Assembly: GCA_019694435.1 (NCBI GenBank)
Contig: JAIBBZ010000015.1
Span: 60,147 to 124,146 of the forward strand
DNA: 64,000 nt
Reading direction: 5' to 3'
Source: Pirellulales bacterium
GTDB lineage: Bacteria > Planctomycetota > Planctomycetia > Pirellulales > JAEUIK01
In this document: piece after piece, positions 16,976 to 27,912 of the stretch
How the letters are laid out: each line of letters begins with the position of its first letter
Position numbering within the stretch: position 1 is the stretch's first letter
The notes under the pieces: generated by a model
What the model saw: the letters and a program-made list of their open reading frames with translations, nothing else
What the model was told of the DNA's origin: nothing
Database searches by the model: none
Made by a program: the position numbers and the translations under genes

Positions 16976-18199
16976 ATGCGAGTATGGATGTGGCTCGGTT
17001 GCTTGGTGCTGGTCAGCGCGGTGCCTGCCCTGGGCCAGGAATGGACGCGCTTTCATGGGCCGAATGGGTCGGGCTACCTGCCCACGACGACCGTGCCCAC
17101 ACGGTGGACCGACCAGGACTACAAGTTCCGCGTCGAGCTGCCAGGCGCGGGGCATTCGTCGCCCGTCGTGTGGGGGGAGAGGGTATTTCTCACTTCGGCC
17201 ACCGATTCAGGCGCCCGGCGGCTGGTCCTGTGTCTGAGCGCGGACGACGGCAGCCTGCTCTGGCAACGCGAGCTCGGTTTTACGACGCACCCGAAGCACC
17301 TGCAGAACAGCTTCGCCTCGCCCACTCCCGCGTGCGACGGCGAGCGCGTCTATGTGGCCTTGAGCGATCCCGACCAATATCTGCTCGTCGCGCTCGACCA
17401 CGAGGGCCAGGAGGTCTGGCGGCAGAACCTCGGGCCTTTTGTCGGGCAGCATGGCGGCGGTCCCTCGCCGATCGTCTATGAAGACCTGGTCATCCTGGGC
17501 AACGAACAAGACGGGCCGAGCAGCCTGCATGCCTTCGACCGGGCGACGGGCCAGCCGCGCTGGAAGGTCGACCGCAAAGCCGACATGGTGGCCTACTCGA
17601 CCCCGTGCGTGCTCGCGCGACCGGGCCGGCCCGACGAGCTGATTTTCGCCAGCAGCGCACACGGCATCACGAGCGTCGACCCGCGCAACGGGCAGGTCAA
17701 TTGGGAGCTGCCGGTGTTCGACAAGCGCTCGGTCAGCTCGCCCTTGGTCGTGGCGGGGCTCGTGTTCGGCAGTTGCGGATCGGGAGCGGGCGGCAACTAT
17801 GTGGCGGCGATTCGCCCGCCCGGCGACGGCCAACCTACCGAGGCGTATCGAGTGTCGAAATCGGCGCCCTATGTACCCAGCAGCACGGTCAACGATGAAC
17901 TGATGTTTCTGTGGAGCGATCAGGGCGTCGTCACGTGCATCGAGGCGGCCGATGGCAAACAGGTTTGGCAGAAGCGCGTCGGCGGCAAGTACTCCGGTTC
18001 GCCCGTCTGCACCGGCGAGGCCGTCTACGGCGTCTCAGCCGACGGGGAAGTGGTCGTGATCGCCGCGAAGCGCGAGTTCGCCGAGTTGGGACGCATGCCG
18101 CTGGGCGAAGAGTGCCGTTCGACGCCGGCCATCAGCAGAGGGCGGCTCTACGTCCGGACGGTGTCGCATCTAGCTGCGATCGGCGGCGACCGCCGATAG
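16976..18199 (+). CDS. Secreted PQQ-type beta-propeller protein
   Basis: 407 residues. A signal peptide (MRVWMWLGCLVLVSAVPALG) is followed by repeated propeller blades with the usual Trp-docking pattern: GSLLWQRELG, GQEVWRQNLG, GQPRWKVDRK, GQVNWELPVF, GKQVWQKRVG. The first blade starts with WTRFHGPNGSGY, a form common in Planctomycete PQQ-like exported proteins. Such proteins are usually not PQQ-dependent dehydrogenases; the propeller may be a binding scaffold (BamB-like). Residues for PQQ or Ca binding are not evident. Start ATG 16976. Confidence 0.85.
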   Translation: MRVWMWLGCLVLVSAVPALGQEWTRFHGPNGSGYLPTTTVPTRWTDQDYKFRVELPGAGHSSPVVWGERVFLTSATDSGARRLVLCLSADDGSLLWQRELGFTTHPKHLQNSFASPTPACDGERVYVALSDPDQYLLVALDHEGQEVWRQNLGPFVGQHGGGPSPIVYEDLVILGNEQDGPSSLHAFDRATGQPRWKVDRKADMVAYSTPCVLARPGRPDELIFASSAHGITSVDPRNGQVNWELPVFDKRSVSSPLVVAGLVFGSCGSGAGGNYVAAIRPPGDGQPTEAYRVSKSAPYVPSSTVNDELMFLWSDQGVVTCIEAADGKQVWQKRVGGKYSGSPVCTGEAVYGVSADGEVVVIAAKREFAELGRMPLGEECRSTPAISRGRLYVRTVSHLAAIGGDRR

Positions 18200-18276
18200 C
18201 CCACCCGAAAACAATCGCTCAAGGGCTGCCGACGTGAGGGGCCCACGTGGACCAGCATTCATTTTGGGAGAAGCGG

Positions 18277-18843
18277 ATGAACAGCAGGGCGCTATTGCTT
18301 TTCGCGTCCGGTGCCGCGGCGGCCATGCTGGGATTGTCCGGTCTGGCCGGGCTCTCGACGATCTCTCCGGTGGCGGCCGACGAGGCGCCGGCCGATCCCG
18401 TGCCGGCGCTGACCACCGACGTGCAGACGCTCAAGGACAAGGCGCCCGACCAGGCGCACGCCATGGTCAGCGTTGCTTATCACTTCAACAACCTGTGGTT
18501 TGCCGCCGAGGCCCGAAACTGGCCGCTGGCCGAGTTCTACTGGAACGAAACGCGGTCGCACATGCGCTGGGCGGTGCGCATCATCCCGGTCCGCAAGGGC
18601 AAGGCCGGCAACGAGATCAAGCTCGGTGAGATTCTGGCCGCTGCCGAGAATTCGCCGCTGGCCCAATTGCACGAGGCAATCGTGGCCCAAGATCACGACA
18701 AGTTCGTGGCCGCTTACCGGTTTTCGCTCGAGGCCTGCTATGCCTGCCACAAGGCGGCCGAAAAGCCCTTCCTCAGGCCGCGCATTCCCGAACGCCCGGC
18801 CGAGCCCACGATCAACTTCGACCCGGCGGCCGATTGGCCGTGA
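18277..18843 (+). CDS. Exported c-type cytochrome (single CxxCH, four-helix type)
   Basis: 188 residues from ATG 18277 with GGAG seven bases upstream. The N-terminus is a signal peptide (ALLLFASGAAAAMLGLSGLAG). A single heme c motif CYACH is at C154-H158, near the C-terminus, as in four-helix cytochrome c-prime/c556-like proteins. The helical middle (MVSVAYHFNNLWFAAEARNW, RWAVRIIPVRKG) fits that fold. It should be a periplasmic electron carrier or sensor. The next gene is a ChrA transporter, but a functional link is not shown. Confidence 0.8.
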   Translation: MNSRALLLFASGAAAAMLGLSGLAGLSTISPVAADEAPADPVPALTTDVQTLKDKAPDQAHAMVSVAYHFNNLWFAAEARNWPLAEFYWNETRSHMRWAVRIIPVRKGKAGNEIKLGEILAAAENSPLAQLHEAIVAQDHDKFVAAYRFSLEACYACHKAAEKPFLRPRIPERPAEPTINFDPAADWP

Positions 18844-18923
18844 CGTGCCGAGCCGGCAAGACGCCACGCTTGGCGTCGTCGGGGGCGTTGGCTCGTTGAC
18901 GTACGCGTGATGAAACCGCAAGC

Positions 18924-20315
<1,392 letters not shown>

Positions 20316-20450
20316 TCAGCCGCCCGACCCTCGGGCCAGGCCCCTTGCCCGGTCGGGGCGCGGCGCAAGATCCTGACGTCGCCATGCTCCAACGCGCCGC
20401 GACCGATGCCGGATGAGCGCACGAGCCCGGCGCGGTAATATCCGGCCACG

Positions 20451-23400
20451 ATGAGCAACTGGGAATTCTGGATCGACGTCGGCGGCACCTTCACCGATTG
20501 CTTGGCGCGCGGGCCGGCGGGGCAGATGCGCCGATACAAGCTGCTCAGCTCCGGCGTGACCAAGGGGGCCGCACACGTCGGGTCGAGTTCGCTGGCGATT
20601 GTCGATCCGGCGCGCCGCGGCGATCCGCCCGGTTTTTGGGACGGCTGGCGTCTCGCGCTCGTCGATGCCGACGGCACGGTGGTGGCCACCTCGACGGTCG
20701 CGCGCTTCGAGCGCGCGGGCAGCCGGCTCGAGCTGGCCGAACCGCTGGCCGTGACCCCGCAGGCACATCAGCCATATGAACTGACCAGCGATGACGACGC
20801 GCCGCTGGTGGCGATTCGCTTTCTGCTCGGCGTGCGACCGGGCGAGCCGCTGCCGCCGGTGACCGTGCGGCTGGGAACCACCCGGGGCACCAACGCCCTG
20901 CTCACGCGCCGCGGCGCCCGAACCGCCTGGATCACCACGCGCGGCTTCGGCGACGCGCTGGCCATCGGCTATCAGAATCGTCCGCGGCTGTTCGAGCTCG
21001 ATATTCACAAACCGGAGCCACTGTATGCGGCCGTCGTCGAGATCGACGAGCGCGTCGCGGCCGACGGCACGGTGCTCCTGCCACTCGACCCAGACACGGT
21101 GCGCCGGCAACTCGCGGCGCTGCGCGACGCGCAGATCGAATCGCTGGCCATCTGCCTGTTGCATGCCCCGAAACGCCCCGCACACGAGCAACAGGTCGCC
21201 AACCTCGCGCGGGAACTGGGGTTTCGGCACGTCAGCACCAGCAGCGAGGTGGCGCCGCTGGTGAAGATCGTGGCCCGCGGCGACACGACCGTCGTCGACG
21301 CCTACCTCACGCCGGTGCTGCGCGACTATGTCGATCGACTGCGCGAGCCCTTGCGCGGCGGATGCTTGCGGCTGATGACCTCGGCCGGTGGGCTCGTCGA
21401 TGCGGCCAGCTTTCGCGGCAAGGACAGCATCCTCTCCGGGCCCGCGGGTGGAGTCGTGGGATTTTCGCGCGTGGCCCAGGCCGCGGGCCAGCGGCGCGCG
21501 ATCGGCTTCGACATGGGCGGCACGAGCACCGACGTCTCGCGATTCGACGGCCATTTCGAGCGCGAATACGAGACCGAAAAAGCCGGCGTGCGGATCGTCG
21601 CACCGATGCTGGCGATCGAGACGGTCGCCGCCGGCGGCGGCTCGATTTGCGGCTTCGACGGCGTGAAACTCACCGTGGGGCCCGCGAGCGCCGGGGCCGA
21701 TCCCGGTCCAGCCTGCTATGGACGCGGCGGCCCGTTGAGCGTCACCGACTTGAATTTCTACCTGGGCCGCATCCTGGCCGAGCGCTTCGCGTTTCCCTTG
21801 CAGCGTGCGGCCGTCGAGCGGCGGCTCGACGAGCTGATCGCCGAGGTCGAACGGGCCACCGGCCGGCGATACGCGCCGGTCGAGCTGTGCACGGGCCTGC
21901 TGCGAATCGCCAACAACAACATGGTGCAGGCGATCCGGTCGGTTTCGGTGGCGCGCGGCGCCGATCCGCGCGATTACGTGCTCGTCGCTTTTGGCGGCGC
22001 GGCGCCGCAACACGCGTGTGCCGTGGCGCGCGAGCTGAATATGCGCGAGGTGCTGATCCACGACGACGCCAGCCTGCTGAGCGCCTATGGGATCGGTCTG
22101 GCCGACGTGGTGCGGCATGGCGTGGCCGGCATCTATCAACCGGCCGGCGCGAGCACTTTGCAAGAAGCGACCGCGCAGCACCAGCGGCTGGCCGCGGCGG
22201 CCACGGCCGAATTGATCGCCGAAGCCGTGCCGCCCGAGCAGATCGGCGTGCGGCGCTCGCTCGACTTGCGCTACCAGGGCACCGAGGCTGCGCTGCCGAT
22301 CTCCGAACCCGACGACGGCGACTATCCGGCGGCTTTCGCAGCGGAGCATCGCCGGCGCTACGGCTATGTCCACGCGGGCCGGCCGATCGAGATCGTCGCG
22401 GCGCGCGTCGAGGTGGTGGGCCGCAGCCCGCAGACGCTCCCTCCTGCGCGCCCTGCACCTGCGTATGCGGCGAGGGCCGAGCGCAGCGTGTCGGTCTGTT
22501 TCGACGGCGCCTGGCACGAAACGGCCGTATTGAACCGGGCAGACTTGCAACCGGGCGCGCAGATCGTCGGGCCCGCGCTCCTCTATCAGGCCCACTCGAC
22601 GACGATCGTCGAGCCAGGCTGGGTGGCCGAGGTGTTGACGGGCGATCAAATCCGGCTGACCGACGCCGGAACCATCGCGGCGCCGGCCGTGTCGACCACG
22701 GCCGACCCCGTGATGCTCGAAATCTTCAACCACCAGTTTGCCGGCATTGCCGAGCGGATGGGCATCGCGCTGCGCAACACGGCCGGCAGCGTGAATGTCA
22801 AAGAACGGCTGGATTTCAGTTGCGCGCTGTTCACGGCCGCGGGGCGCCTGGTGGTGAACGCGCCGCATATTCCCGTGCATCTGGGCGCGATGGGCGAAAC
22901 GGTCCGCAGCGTTCTGGCCGATAACCCGCAATTGCGGGCCGGCGACGTGTTCGTCACCAACGACCCCTATCGCGGCGGCTCGCACTTGCCCGACGTGACG
23001 GTGGTCACGCCGGTGCATGACGCCGCCACGGGCCAGCTGGTGTTCTTCACGGCCAGCCGCGCGCATCACGCCGAGATCGGCGGCATCCGGCCCGGCTCGA
23101 TGCCGCCCGGTTCGCGCAACCTGGCGGAAGAGGGCGTGCTGATTCGCAACTTTCGGCTGGTCGAGGCCGGCCGGCCACGGTTCGACGAGTTGCGCGCATT
23201 GTTGACCGGCGGCCCGTATCCCTCGCGGAGTGTCGACGAAAACCTCGCCGACCTGGCGGCGCAGGTCGCGGCCAACCAGCAAGGAGCGCTCGACCTGGCC
23301 CGGCTGATCGAGCGTTATTCGCTGCCCGTCGTCACTGCGTACATGCGCCACATCCAGGCCGCCGCCGCCACGAAAACGCGCCGCAGCCTGGCGCGCCTCG

Positions 23401-24248
23401 AGGGCCGGCAATGTTCGTTCGCCGATCAGCTCGACAACGGCGCGCGGATCGCCGTGTGTATCCGCATTGAACACCTGCGGGCGATGATCGACTTCACCGG
23501 CACCGACGGCGTGCTGCCGGACAATCTCAACGCCAACCGCGCGATCGTCACCGCGGCGGTGCTGTACGTGCTGCGCGCGTTGCTCGACGAGGACATCCCG
23601 TTGAACGAAGGCGTGCTCGAGCCGGTCGAGCTGGTGCTGCCGACGTGCTTGCTGAACCCGCTCCCTGGGCCCACGCCCGCGACGAGCCCCGCGGTCGTCG
23701 GCGGCAACGTCGAGACGTCGCAGCGGGTCGTCGACGTGCTGCTCGGGGCGCTCGGGCTCGCGGCGGCGAGCCAGGGAACGATGAACAACCTGCTGTTCGG
23801 CGGTGCGCAGTTCGGCTACTACGAAACGATCTGCGGCGGCGCCGGTGCGACGCCCCATCGCCCGGGCGCCGATGCGGTCCACACGCATATGACCAATACG
23901 CGGATCACCGATCCTGAGGTGCTCGAAAACCGCTACCCGGTGCAGGTCGTCGAGTTCGCCATTCGCCGCGGCTCGGGCGGCGCAGGGCGCTTCCGCGGCG
24001 GCGACGGCGCTCGCCGCCGGTTGCGATTCCTGGCGCCCTTGGCCGTATCGATCCTGTCCAATCGGCGACCGCCGTTCGCGCCGTTCGGGCTGGCAGGCGG
24101 CGAGCCCGGCGCATCGGGCCGCAACGTGCGAATCTTCACCGATGGCCGGCACGAGGAGCTGCCTGGACGCGCGCAATACGACGCCGCACCCGGCGAAGAA
24201 TTGCTGATCGAGACACCCGGCGGAGGCGGCTATGGCAGGCCCGAGTAA
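20451..24248 (+). CDS. 5-oxoprolinase / hydantoinase (fused A and B halves)
   Basis: 1265 residues, the length of full ATP-dependent 5-oxoprolinase, which combines hydantoinase A and B modules. The A half has the ASKHA-type phosphate loops IDVGGTFTDCLA at about 8-19 and GFDMGGTSTDVSRFDG near 348-363. The B half starts near residue 740 (EIFNHQFAGIAERMGIALR) and includes TNDPYRGGSHLPDV and GNVETSQRVVDVLLGALG, ending ETPGGGGYG. The enzyme hydrolyses 5-oxo-L-proline to L-glutamate with ATP; N-methylhydantoinase or acetophenone carboxylase relatives share the fold, so the substrate is probable, not proven. A D-glutamate cyclase-like gene about 3 kb downstream supports a 5-oxoproline role. A perfect 13-bp tandem repeat covers its stop codon. 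Confidence 0.9.
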   Translation: MSNWEFWIDVGGTFTDCLARGPAGQMRRYKLLSSGVTKGAAHVGSSSLAIVDPARRGDPPGFWDGWRLALVDADGTVVATSTVARFERAGSRLELAEPLAVTPQAHQPYELTSDDDAPLVAIRFLLGVRPGEPLPPVTVRLGTTRGTNALLTRRGARTAWITTRGFGDALAIGYQNRPRLFELDIHKPEPLYAAVVEIDERVAADGTVLLPLDPDTVRRQLAALRDAQIESLAICLLHAPKRPAHEQQVANLARELGFRHVSTSSEVAPLVKIVARGDTTVVDAYLTPVLRDYVDRLREPLRGGCLRLMTSAGGLVDAASFRGKDSILSGPAGGVVGFSRVAQAAGQRRAIGFDMGGTSTDVSRFDGHFEREYETEKAGVRIVAPMLAIETVAAGGGSICGFDGVKLTVGPASAGADPGPACYGRGGPLSVTDLNFYLGRILAERFAFPLQRAAVERRLDELIAEVERATGRRYAPVELCTGLLRIANNNMVQAIRSVSVARGADPRDYVLVAFGGAAPQHACAVARELNMREVLIHDDASLLSAYGIGLADVVRHGVAGIYQPAGASTLQEATAQHQRLAAAATAELIAEAVPPEQIGVRRSLDLRYQGTEAALPISEPDDGDYPAAFAAEHRRRYGYVHAGRPIEIVAARVEVVGRSPQTLPPARPAPAYAARAERSVSVCFDGAWHETAVLNRADLQPGAQIVGPALLYQAHSTTIVEPGWVAEVLTGDQIRLTDAGTIAAPAVSTTADPVMLEIFNHQFAGIAERMGIALRNTAGSVNVKERLDFSCALFTAAGRLVVNAPHIPVHLGAMGETVRSVLADNPQLRAGDVFVTNDPYRGGSHLPDVTVVTPVHDAATGQLVFFTASRAHHAEIGGIRPGSMPPGSRNLAEEGVLIRNFRLVEAGRPRFDELRALLTGGPYPSRSVDENLADLAAQVAANQQGALDLARLIERYSLPVVTAYMRHIQAAAATKTRRSLARLEGRQCSFADQLDNGARIAVCIRIEHLRAMIDFTGTDGVLPDNLNANRAIVTAAVLYVLRALLDEDIPLNEGVLEPVELVLPTCLLNPLPGPTPATSPAVVGGNVETSQRVVDVLLGALGLAAASQGTMNNLLFGGAQFGYYETICGGAGATPHRPGADAVHTHMTNTRITDPEVLENRYPVQVVEFAIRRGSGGAGRFRGGDGARRRLRFLAPLAVSILSNRRPPFAPFGLAGGEPGASGRNVRIFTDGRHEELPGRAQYDAAPGEELLIETPGGGGYGRPE

Positions 24249-24269
24249 GTCCGCCCAGTAAGTCCGCCC
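24244..24269. repeat. 13-bp perfect tandem duplication at the 5-oxoprolinase stop
   Basis: AGTAAGTCCGCCC occurs twice in tandem (24244-24256 and 24257-24269), and the stop TAA lies in the first copy. This looks like a replication-slippage duplication; it duplicates the stop region and does not alter the protein. Confidence 0.8.
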
Positions 24270-24286
24270 CCCGACGCGCGATTGAT

Positions 24287-25564
24287 CTACTTCTCGGGTA
24301 CAAAATCGTGCCCGCTGCGCACGCCGGCGAGCACGAGGACCAGGCTCACCACCATCAAGGCTGCGGCAACCCAGAAAGGCAGCACCACGCCCTGGAAGAA
24401 GAGCATCACGCCCAGCATCGGGCCGAAGATCCGGGCCAGCGCGGCGGCGCTCTGATTGATGCCCAGGATACCCCCCTGTTTCGCCGGATCGGTGCGGCGC
24501 GAGATCAGCGAGTTGAGCGACGGCGTGATCATGGCAAAGCCGGTGATCTCGATCGTCAGCGCCACGAGCAACAGCCCCAGGCTGGCCGATCGAGCAACCA
24601 GGGCCATGAACACGAAGCCCACGATGGCGGCGATCGATCCGACGGTGGCCATCGTGCCCTCGGGCACCCTGGCCGACAGCCGGCGGACGAGAAACCCCTG
24701 GGCAAACGTGAGCACGAAGCCGATGTAGGCGAACACGAGCAAGATTCGCTCGTTGACGTCGTGGCCGGTGCTGCCCACCGCGGCGGCGGCGGCAGCCGCC
24801 TCTCCGGCCGTGTCGAAGCGGGCCTTGAGCAGCAGCGACAGCGTCGACTCGAGATTGGCAAACGCCACGCCGTTGACGAACACATTGAGAATCAGCAATC
24901 CCACGCTCGGCGTGGTCAGGGCCATGCGCAGCGAGGCCCAATCGAACCCTTCGCGATGGGTGGCCGTGCTGGGATCGCGCGATTCGGGCAAGGCGAAGAT
25001 GGCCACGGACAGGGCCACCGCTGAAAGGCCGGCCGCGACGTAGCCCGGCCAGGGGCTCAAGCCTCCCGCGCTGGCCGTCACCAAGGCGACGGCGCCCAAC
25101 AAAGGGCCCAGCATGAAACCGAGTCCAAAGGCCACGCCGATCAGGGCCATGCCTCGGGCGCGCTTTTCGAGCGTCGTGCAGTCGGCAATGTAGGCCTGCG
25201 CCGTGGGAATCGTCGCGCCTGCCATTCCTGCGCCAATGCGCGAGGCGAACATCAGCCCCAGGCTGCGGTAGACCGTCGCCACGCCGAACAGCAGATAGCA
25301 CAAGGCCGAAGCCGCCAGGCCGACCATGATCACCGGCCGCCGCCCGATGCGATCGGACAAGCGCCCCCAAAAGGGGGCGAACACCAACTGCATGGCCGAA
25401 AAACTGGCCATCAGCAATCCCAACTCGATGCCCGCGGAATCGACGTTGAATTCGCTCGCGTAGCTGGGCAACAGCGGCAACACCATGCCAAAGCCCAGCA
25501 AGTCGATAAACACCGTCAAGAAGATGACCGCGAGCGATGCTTTCCCGGGGGTGCGTTCAGACAT
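24287..25564 (-). CDS. MFS transporter (TetA/multidrug-type, 12 TMS)
   Basis: About 425 residues from ATG 25564. Twelve hydrophobic segments are visible. The DHA1/TetA motif A loop is present: WGRLSDRIGRRPVIMVGL between helices 2 and 3. Helix 1 reads LAVIFLTVFIDLLGFGMVLP, and GAGMAGATIPTAQAYIADCT fits motif C/D. The central loop has an Ala-rich run (AAAAAAV) before GHDVNERILLVF. Proton-driven drug or metabolite efflux is the likely role. It is on the opposite strand between the 5-oxoprolinase and the ligase operon. Confidence 0.88.
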   Translation of the reverse strand: MSERTPGKASLAVIFLTVFIDLLGFGMVLPLLPSYASEFNVDSAGIELGLLMASFSAMQLVFAPFWGRLSDRIGRRPVIMVGLAASALCYLLFGVATVYRSLGLMFASRIGAGMAGATIPTAQAYIADCTTLEKRARGMALIGVAFGLGFMLGPLLGAVALVTASAGGLSPWPGYVAAGLSAVALSVAIFALPESRDPSTATHREGFDWASLRMALTTPSVGLLILNVFVNGVAFANLESTLSLLLKARFDTAGEAAAAAAAVGSTGHDVNERILLVFAYIGFVLTFAQGFLVRRLSARVPEGTMATVGSIAAIVGFVFMALVARSASLGLLLVALTIEITGFAMITPSLNSLISRRTDPAKQGGILGINQSAAALARIFGPMLGVMLFFQGVVLPFWVAAALMVVSLVLVLAGVRSGHDFVPEK

Positions 25565-25750
25565 AACCAGGCGGACCGGTCGCGGCGAGCAGGTGTCGAA
25601 AGGGTGTTGCGCCAATCCACCGGAAAACATGAGTTGCCCGCGGCGCAAGCGAGCCATCTTAGCCTTCCCGCAGCGACGTGACCATGCCCGGCGCGACGCG
25701 GCGAACGCCCCGTGCTAGTGCCTCGGCAGACGGAGGTCTATGATCGAGGA

Positions 25751-27025
25751 ATGAGCCGCAACACCGCCGAACAGCGCCGCCGGATCGAAACGCTCGACGT
25801 GTCGGCGCTCGAAACGCATCAACTCGCGCGGCTCAATGGACTGCTCGACGAGATCCTGCCGCACAACCGCTTTTACGCGACCAAGCTGGCCGCCTGCCCC
25901 CGGCCGCTCACCTCGCTCAATGCGCTGGCCGACCTGCCCTTCACGAACAAGCAGGAATTGGTCGGCGGACAGGCCAACGGCGACCTGGGGCTCAACCATA
26001 CGTTCGACATCGATCAATACGTCCGCTGGCATCAAACGTCTGGCACGCGCGGGCGGCCGCTGGTCGTGCTCGACACGGCCCGCGATTGGCAGTGGTGGAT
26101 CGGCTGCTGGCAACACGTGCTCGATGCCGCGGGCCTGGCGCCGAGCGACCGCGTGCTGCTGGCGTTTTCGTTCGGTCCGTTCATCGGCCTGTGGAGCGCG
26201 TTCGACGCGCTCGTCGAGCGCGGCTGCCTGGTCGTGCCCGGCGGAGGTCAAAGCACCCTGGCGCGGCTCGAGTTGCTGCGGTCGAGCCGGGCGACCGCGT
26301 TGGTTTGCACGCCAAGTTACGCGCTGCACATGGCCGAGGTGGCCGCGGGCCGCAAGATCGACCTGGCCGGCCTGCCCGTCGAGAAACTGGTGCTCACCGG
26401 CGAGCCGGGAGCGAGCGTGCCGGGCATCCGCCAACGGATCGCCGCGGCCTGGGACGCTGCCGTGTTCGATCACGGCGGCGCGACTGAGATCGGGCCCTGG
26501 GGCTTTCCCGACGATCGCGGCCGCGGGCTGCACGTCTTGGAGACCGAGTTCCTGGCCGAGTTTCTCTCGGTCGAAACCGGCAAACCGGCCGACGAAGGCG
26601 AACTGTCGGAGCTGGTGCTGACCAGCTTGGGCCGCATCGGCTGCCCCGTGATTCGCTATCGCACGGGCGATCTGGTGCGACCCGTCTGGCAGCACGATGC
26701 CCGCTCGCGGTTTGTCCTGCTCGACGGCGGAATCCTGGGGCGCGCCGACGACATGATGATCATCCGCGGCGTGAACATCTTTCCCAGCGCGATCGAGCAG
26801 ATTCTCCGCAGCTTCCCCGAGGTGATCGAGTACCGCATGACGGCGCGGCGCGTCGAAGCGATGGACCACCTGATCATCGAGATCGAGGACCGGCTCGACC
26901 AGCCGCTGCGCGTGGCCGAAGAGCTGCGGCTGCGGCTCGGATTGAAGGTCGAAGTGCAAGGCGTGCCGCTGGGCACCCTGCCCCGTTTCGAGGGCAAAGG
27001 AAAACGCTTCGTCGACGAACGCTGA
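25751..27025 (+). CDS. Phenylacetate-CoA ligase-like AMP-forming enzyme
   Basis: 424 residues from ATG 25751. ANL-superfamily features are present: HQTSGTRGRPL (P-loop) near 94-104, FDHGGATEIGPWGF near 239-252, and YRTGDLV near 302-308, with the C-terminal domain DDMMIIRGVNIFPSAIEQIL. It resembles PaaK-type ligases, which activate an aromatic or small carboxylic acid to an acyl-CoA through an adenylate. GAGGA touches the ATG, so initiation may be weak. It is the first gene of a four-gene run with a D-glutamate cyclase-like protein, a class V aminotransferase and a DUF971 protein. The substrate is unknown. Confidence 0.85.
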   Translation: MSRNTAEQRRRIETLDVSALETHQLARLNGLLDEILPHNRFYATKLAACPRPLTSLNALADLPFTNKQELVGGQANGDLGLNHTFDIDQYVRWHQTSGTRGRPLVVLDTARDWQWWIGCWQHVLDAAGLAPSDRVLLAFSFGPFIGLWSAFDALVERGCLVVPGGGQSTLARLELLRSSRATALVCTPSYALHMAEVAAGRKIDLAGLPVEKLVLTGEPGASVPGIRQRIAAAWDAAVFDHGGATEIGPWGFPDDRGRGLHVLETEFLAEFLSVETGKPADEGELSELVLTSLGRIGCPVIRYRTGDLVRPVWQHDARSRFVLLDGGILGRADDMMIIRGVNIFPSAIEQILRSFPEVIEYRMTARRVEAMDHLIIEIEDRLDQPLRVAEELRLRLGLKVEVQGVPLGTLPRFEGKGKRFVDER

Positions 27026-27078
27026 AGCGCCGCAGGCGATCGACGGCACACAAGGCAGTTCCGCGCGAAAGCGAAGAC

Positions 27079-27912
27079 ATGTCTCACGTTTCATCGGCGG
27101 CCGAAGTCCAGGAGCTGCGCGAACGCCTGACCGGGGCCACGGCCGCCGAGTTGCGCGCGGCGGTGCGGTCCGGTACATGGACCGGTCCCACGGCCGGACT
27201 GGCGCGCGGTTTCGTGCAGGCCAACGTGGTGATCTTGCCGGCGGCGGTGGCCGACGAGTTTGCCGAGTTTTGCCGGCTGAATGCGCGACCGTGCCCGTTG
27301 ATTGCCCGGACGCTGCCCGGCGACGCGGAGCCGCGCAGCGCTGCGCCCGGCGCCGATCTGCGGACCGACGTGCCGCGCTACCGGGTATTTCGCGGCGGCG
27401 TGGCCGAGGCAGATCAACCGCTCGAGATCGGCCCGTTGTGGCGCGACGACCTGGTCGGTTTTTTGCTGGGGTGCTCGTTCACCTTCGAGAATGCACTAGT
27501 CGAGGCAGGCCTAGGCGTGCGCCATCTCGAAGCGGGGAGCAATGTGCCGATGTATCGCACCCATCGCGCCTGCGTACCGGCGGGGCGGTTTGCCGGGCCG
27601 CTGGTCGTGAGCATGCGGCCGTATCGGCCCGACCAGATCGACGAGGTCGCGGCGATCACGGGGCGATATCCCCGCATGCACGGCGCGCCGGTGCACGTCG
27701 GCGATCCGGCGGCCCTGGGCATCGCCGACCTGGCCCGGCCCGACTTTGGCGATCCGGTCGAGTTGCAGCCCGGCGAAGTCCCGGTATTTTGGGCCTGCGG
27801 CGTGACGCCGCAATTAGCGCTGGCCGCGGCGCGGTGCGAGTTGGCAATTACGCACGCGCCAGGCTGCATGTTCGTGACCGATCTGCGCGACGAGGCCTAC
27901 TGCGAACGATGA
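27079..27912 (+). CDS. D-glutamate cyclase-like / DUF1445 family protein
   Basis: 277 residues of the DUF1445 (YcsI-like putative hydro-lyase) family: LARGFVQANVVILP near the start, CPLIARTLPGD, VGFLLGCSFTFENALVEAG at the centre, NVPMYRTHRACVPAG, and VPVFWACGVTPQLALAAAR with ITHAPGCMFVTD at the C-terminus. The mammalian C14orf159 protein and some bacterial relatives convert D-glutamate to 5-oxo-D-proline. The 5-oxoprolinase encoded upstream acts on 5-oxo-L-proline, so the two are chemically close but differ in stereochemistry. Many bacterial members have unknown substrates. The stop overlaps the start of the next gene (ATGA at 27909-27912). Confidence 0.85.
   Translation: MSHVSSAAEVQELRERLTGATAAELRAAVRSGTWTGPTAGLARGFVQANVVILPAAVADEFAEFCRLNARPCPLIARTLPGDAEPRSAAPGADLRTDVPRYRVFRGGVAEADQPLEIGPLWRDDLVGFLLGCSFTFENALVEAGLGVRHLEAGSNVPMYRTHRACVPAGRFAGPLVVSMRPYRPDQIDEVAAITGRYPRMHGAPVHVGDPAALGIADLARPDFGDPVELQPGEVPVFWACGVTPQLALAAARCELAITHAPGCMFVTDLRDEAYCER

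Noticed and set aside
20316..25370. 1684-codon open frame on the minus strand
   Set aside because: It is antisense to the 5-oxoprolinase and out of frame with the MFS gene, and reads as Arg/Ala/His-rich noise. Long antisense frames are common in GC-rich DNA.
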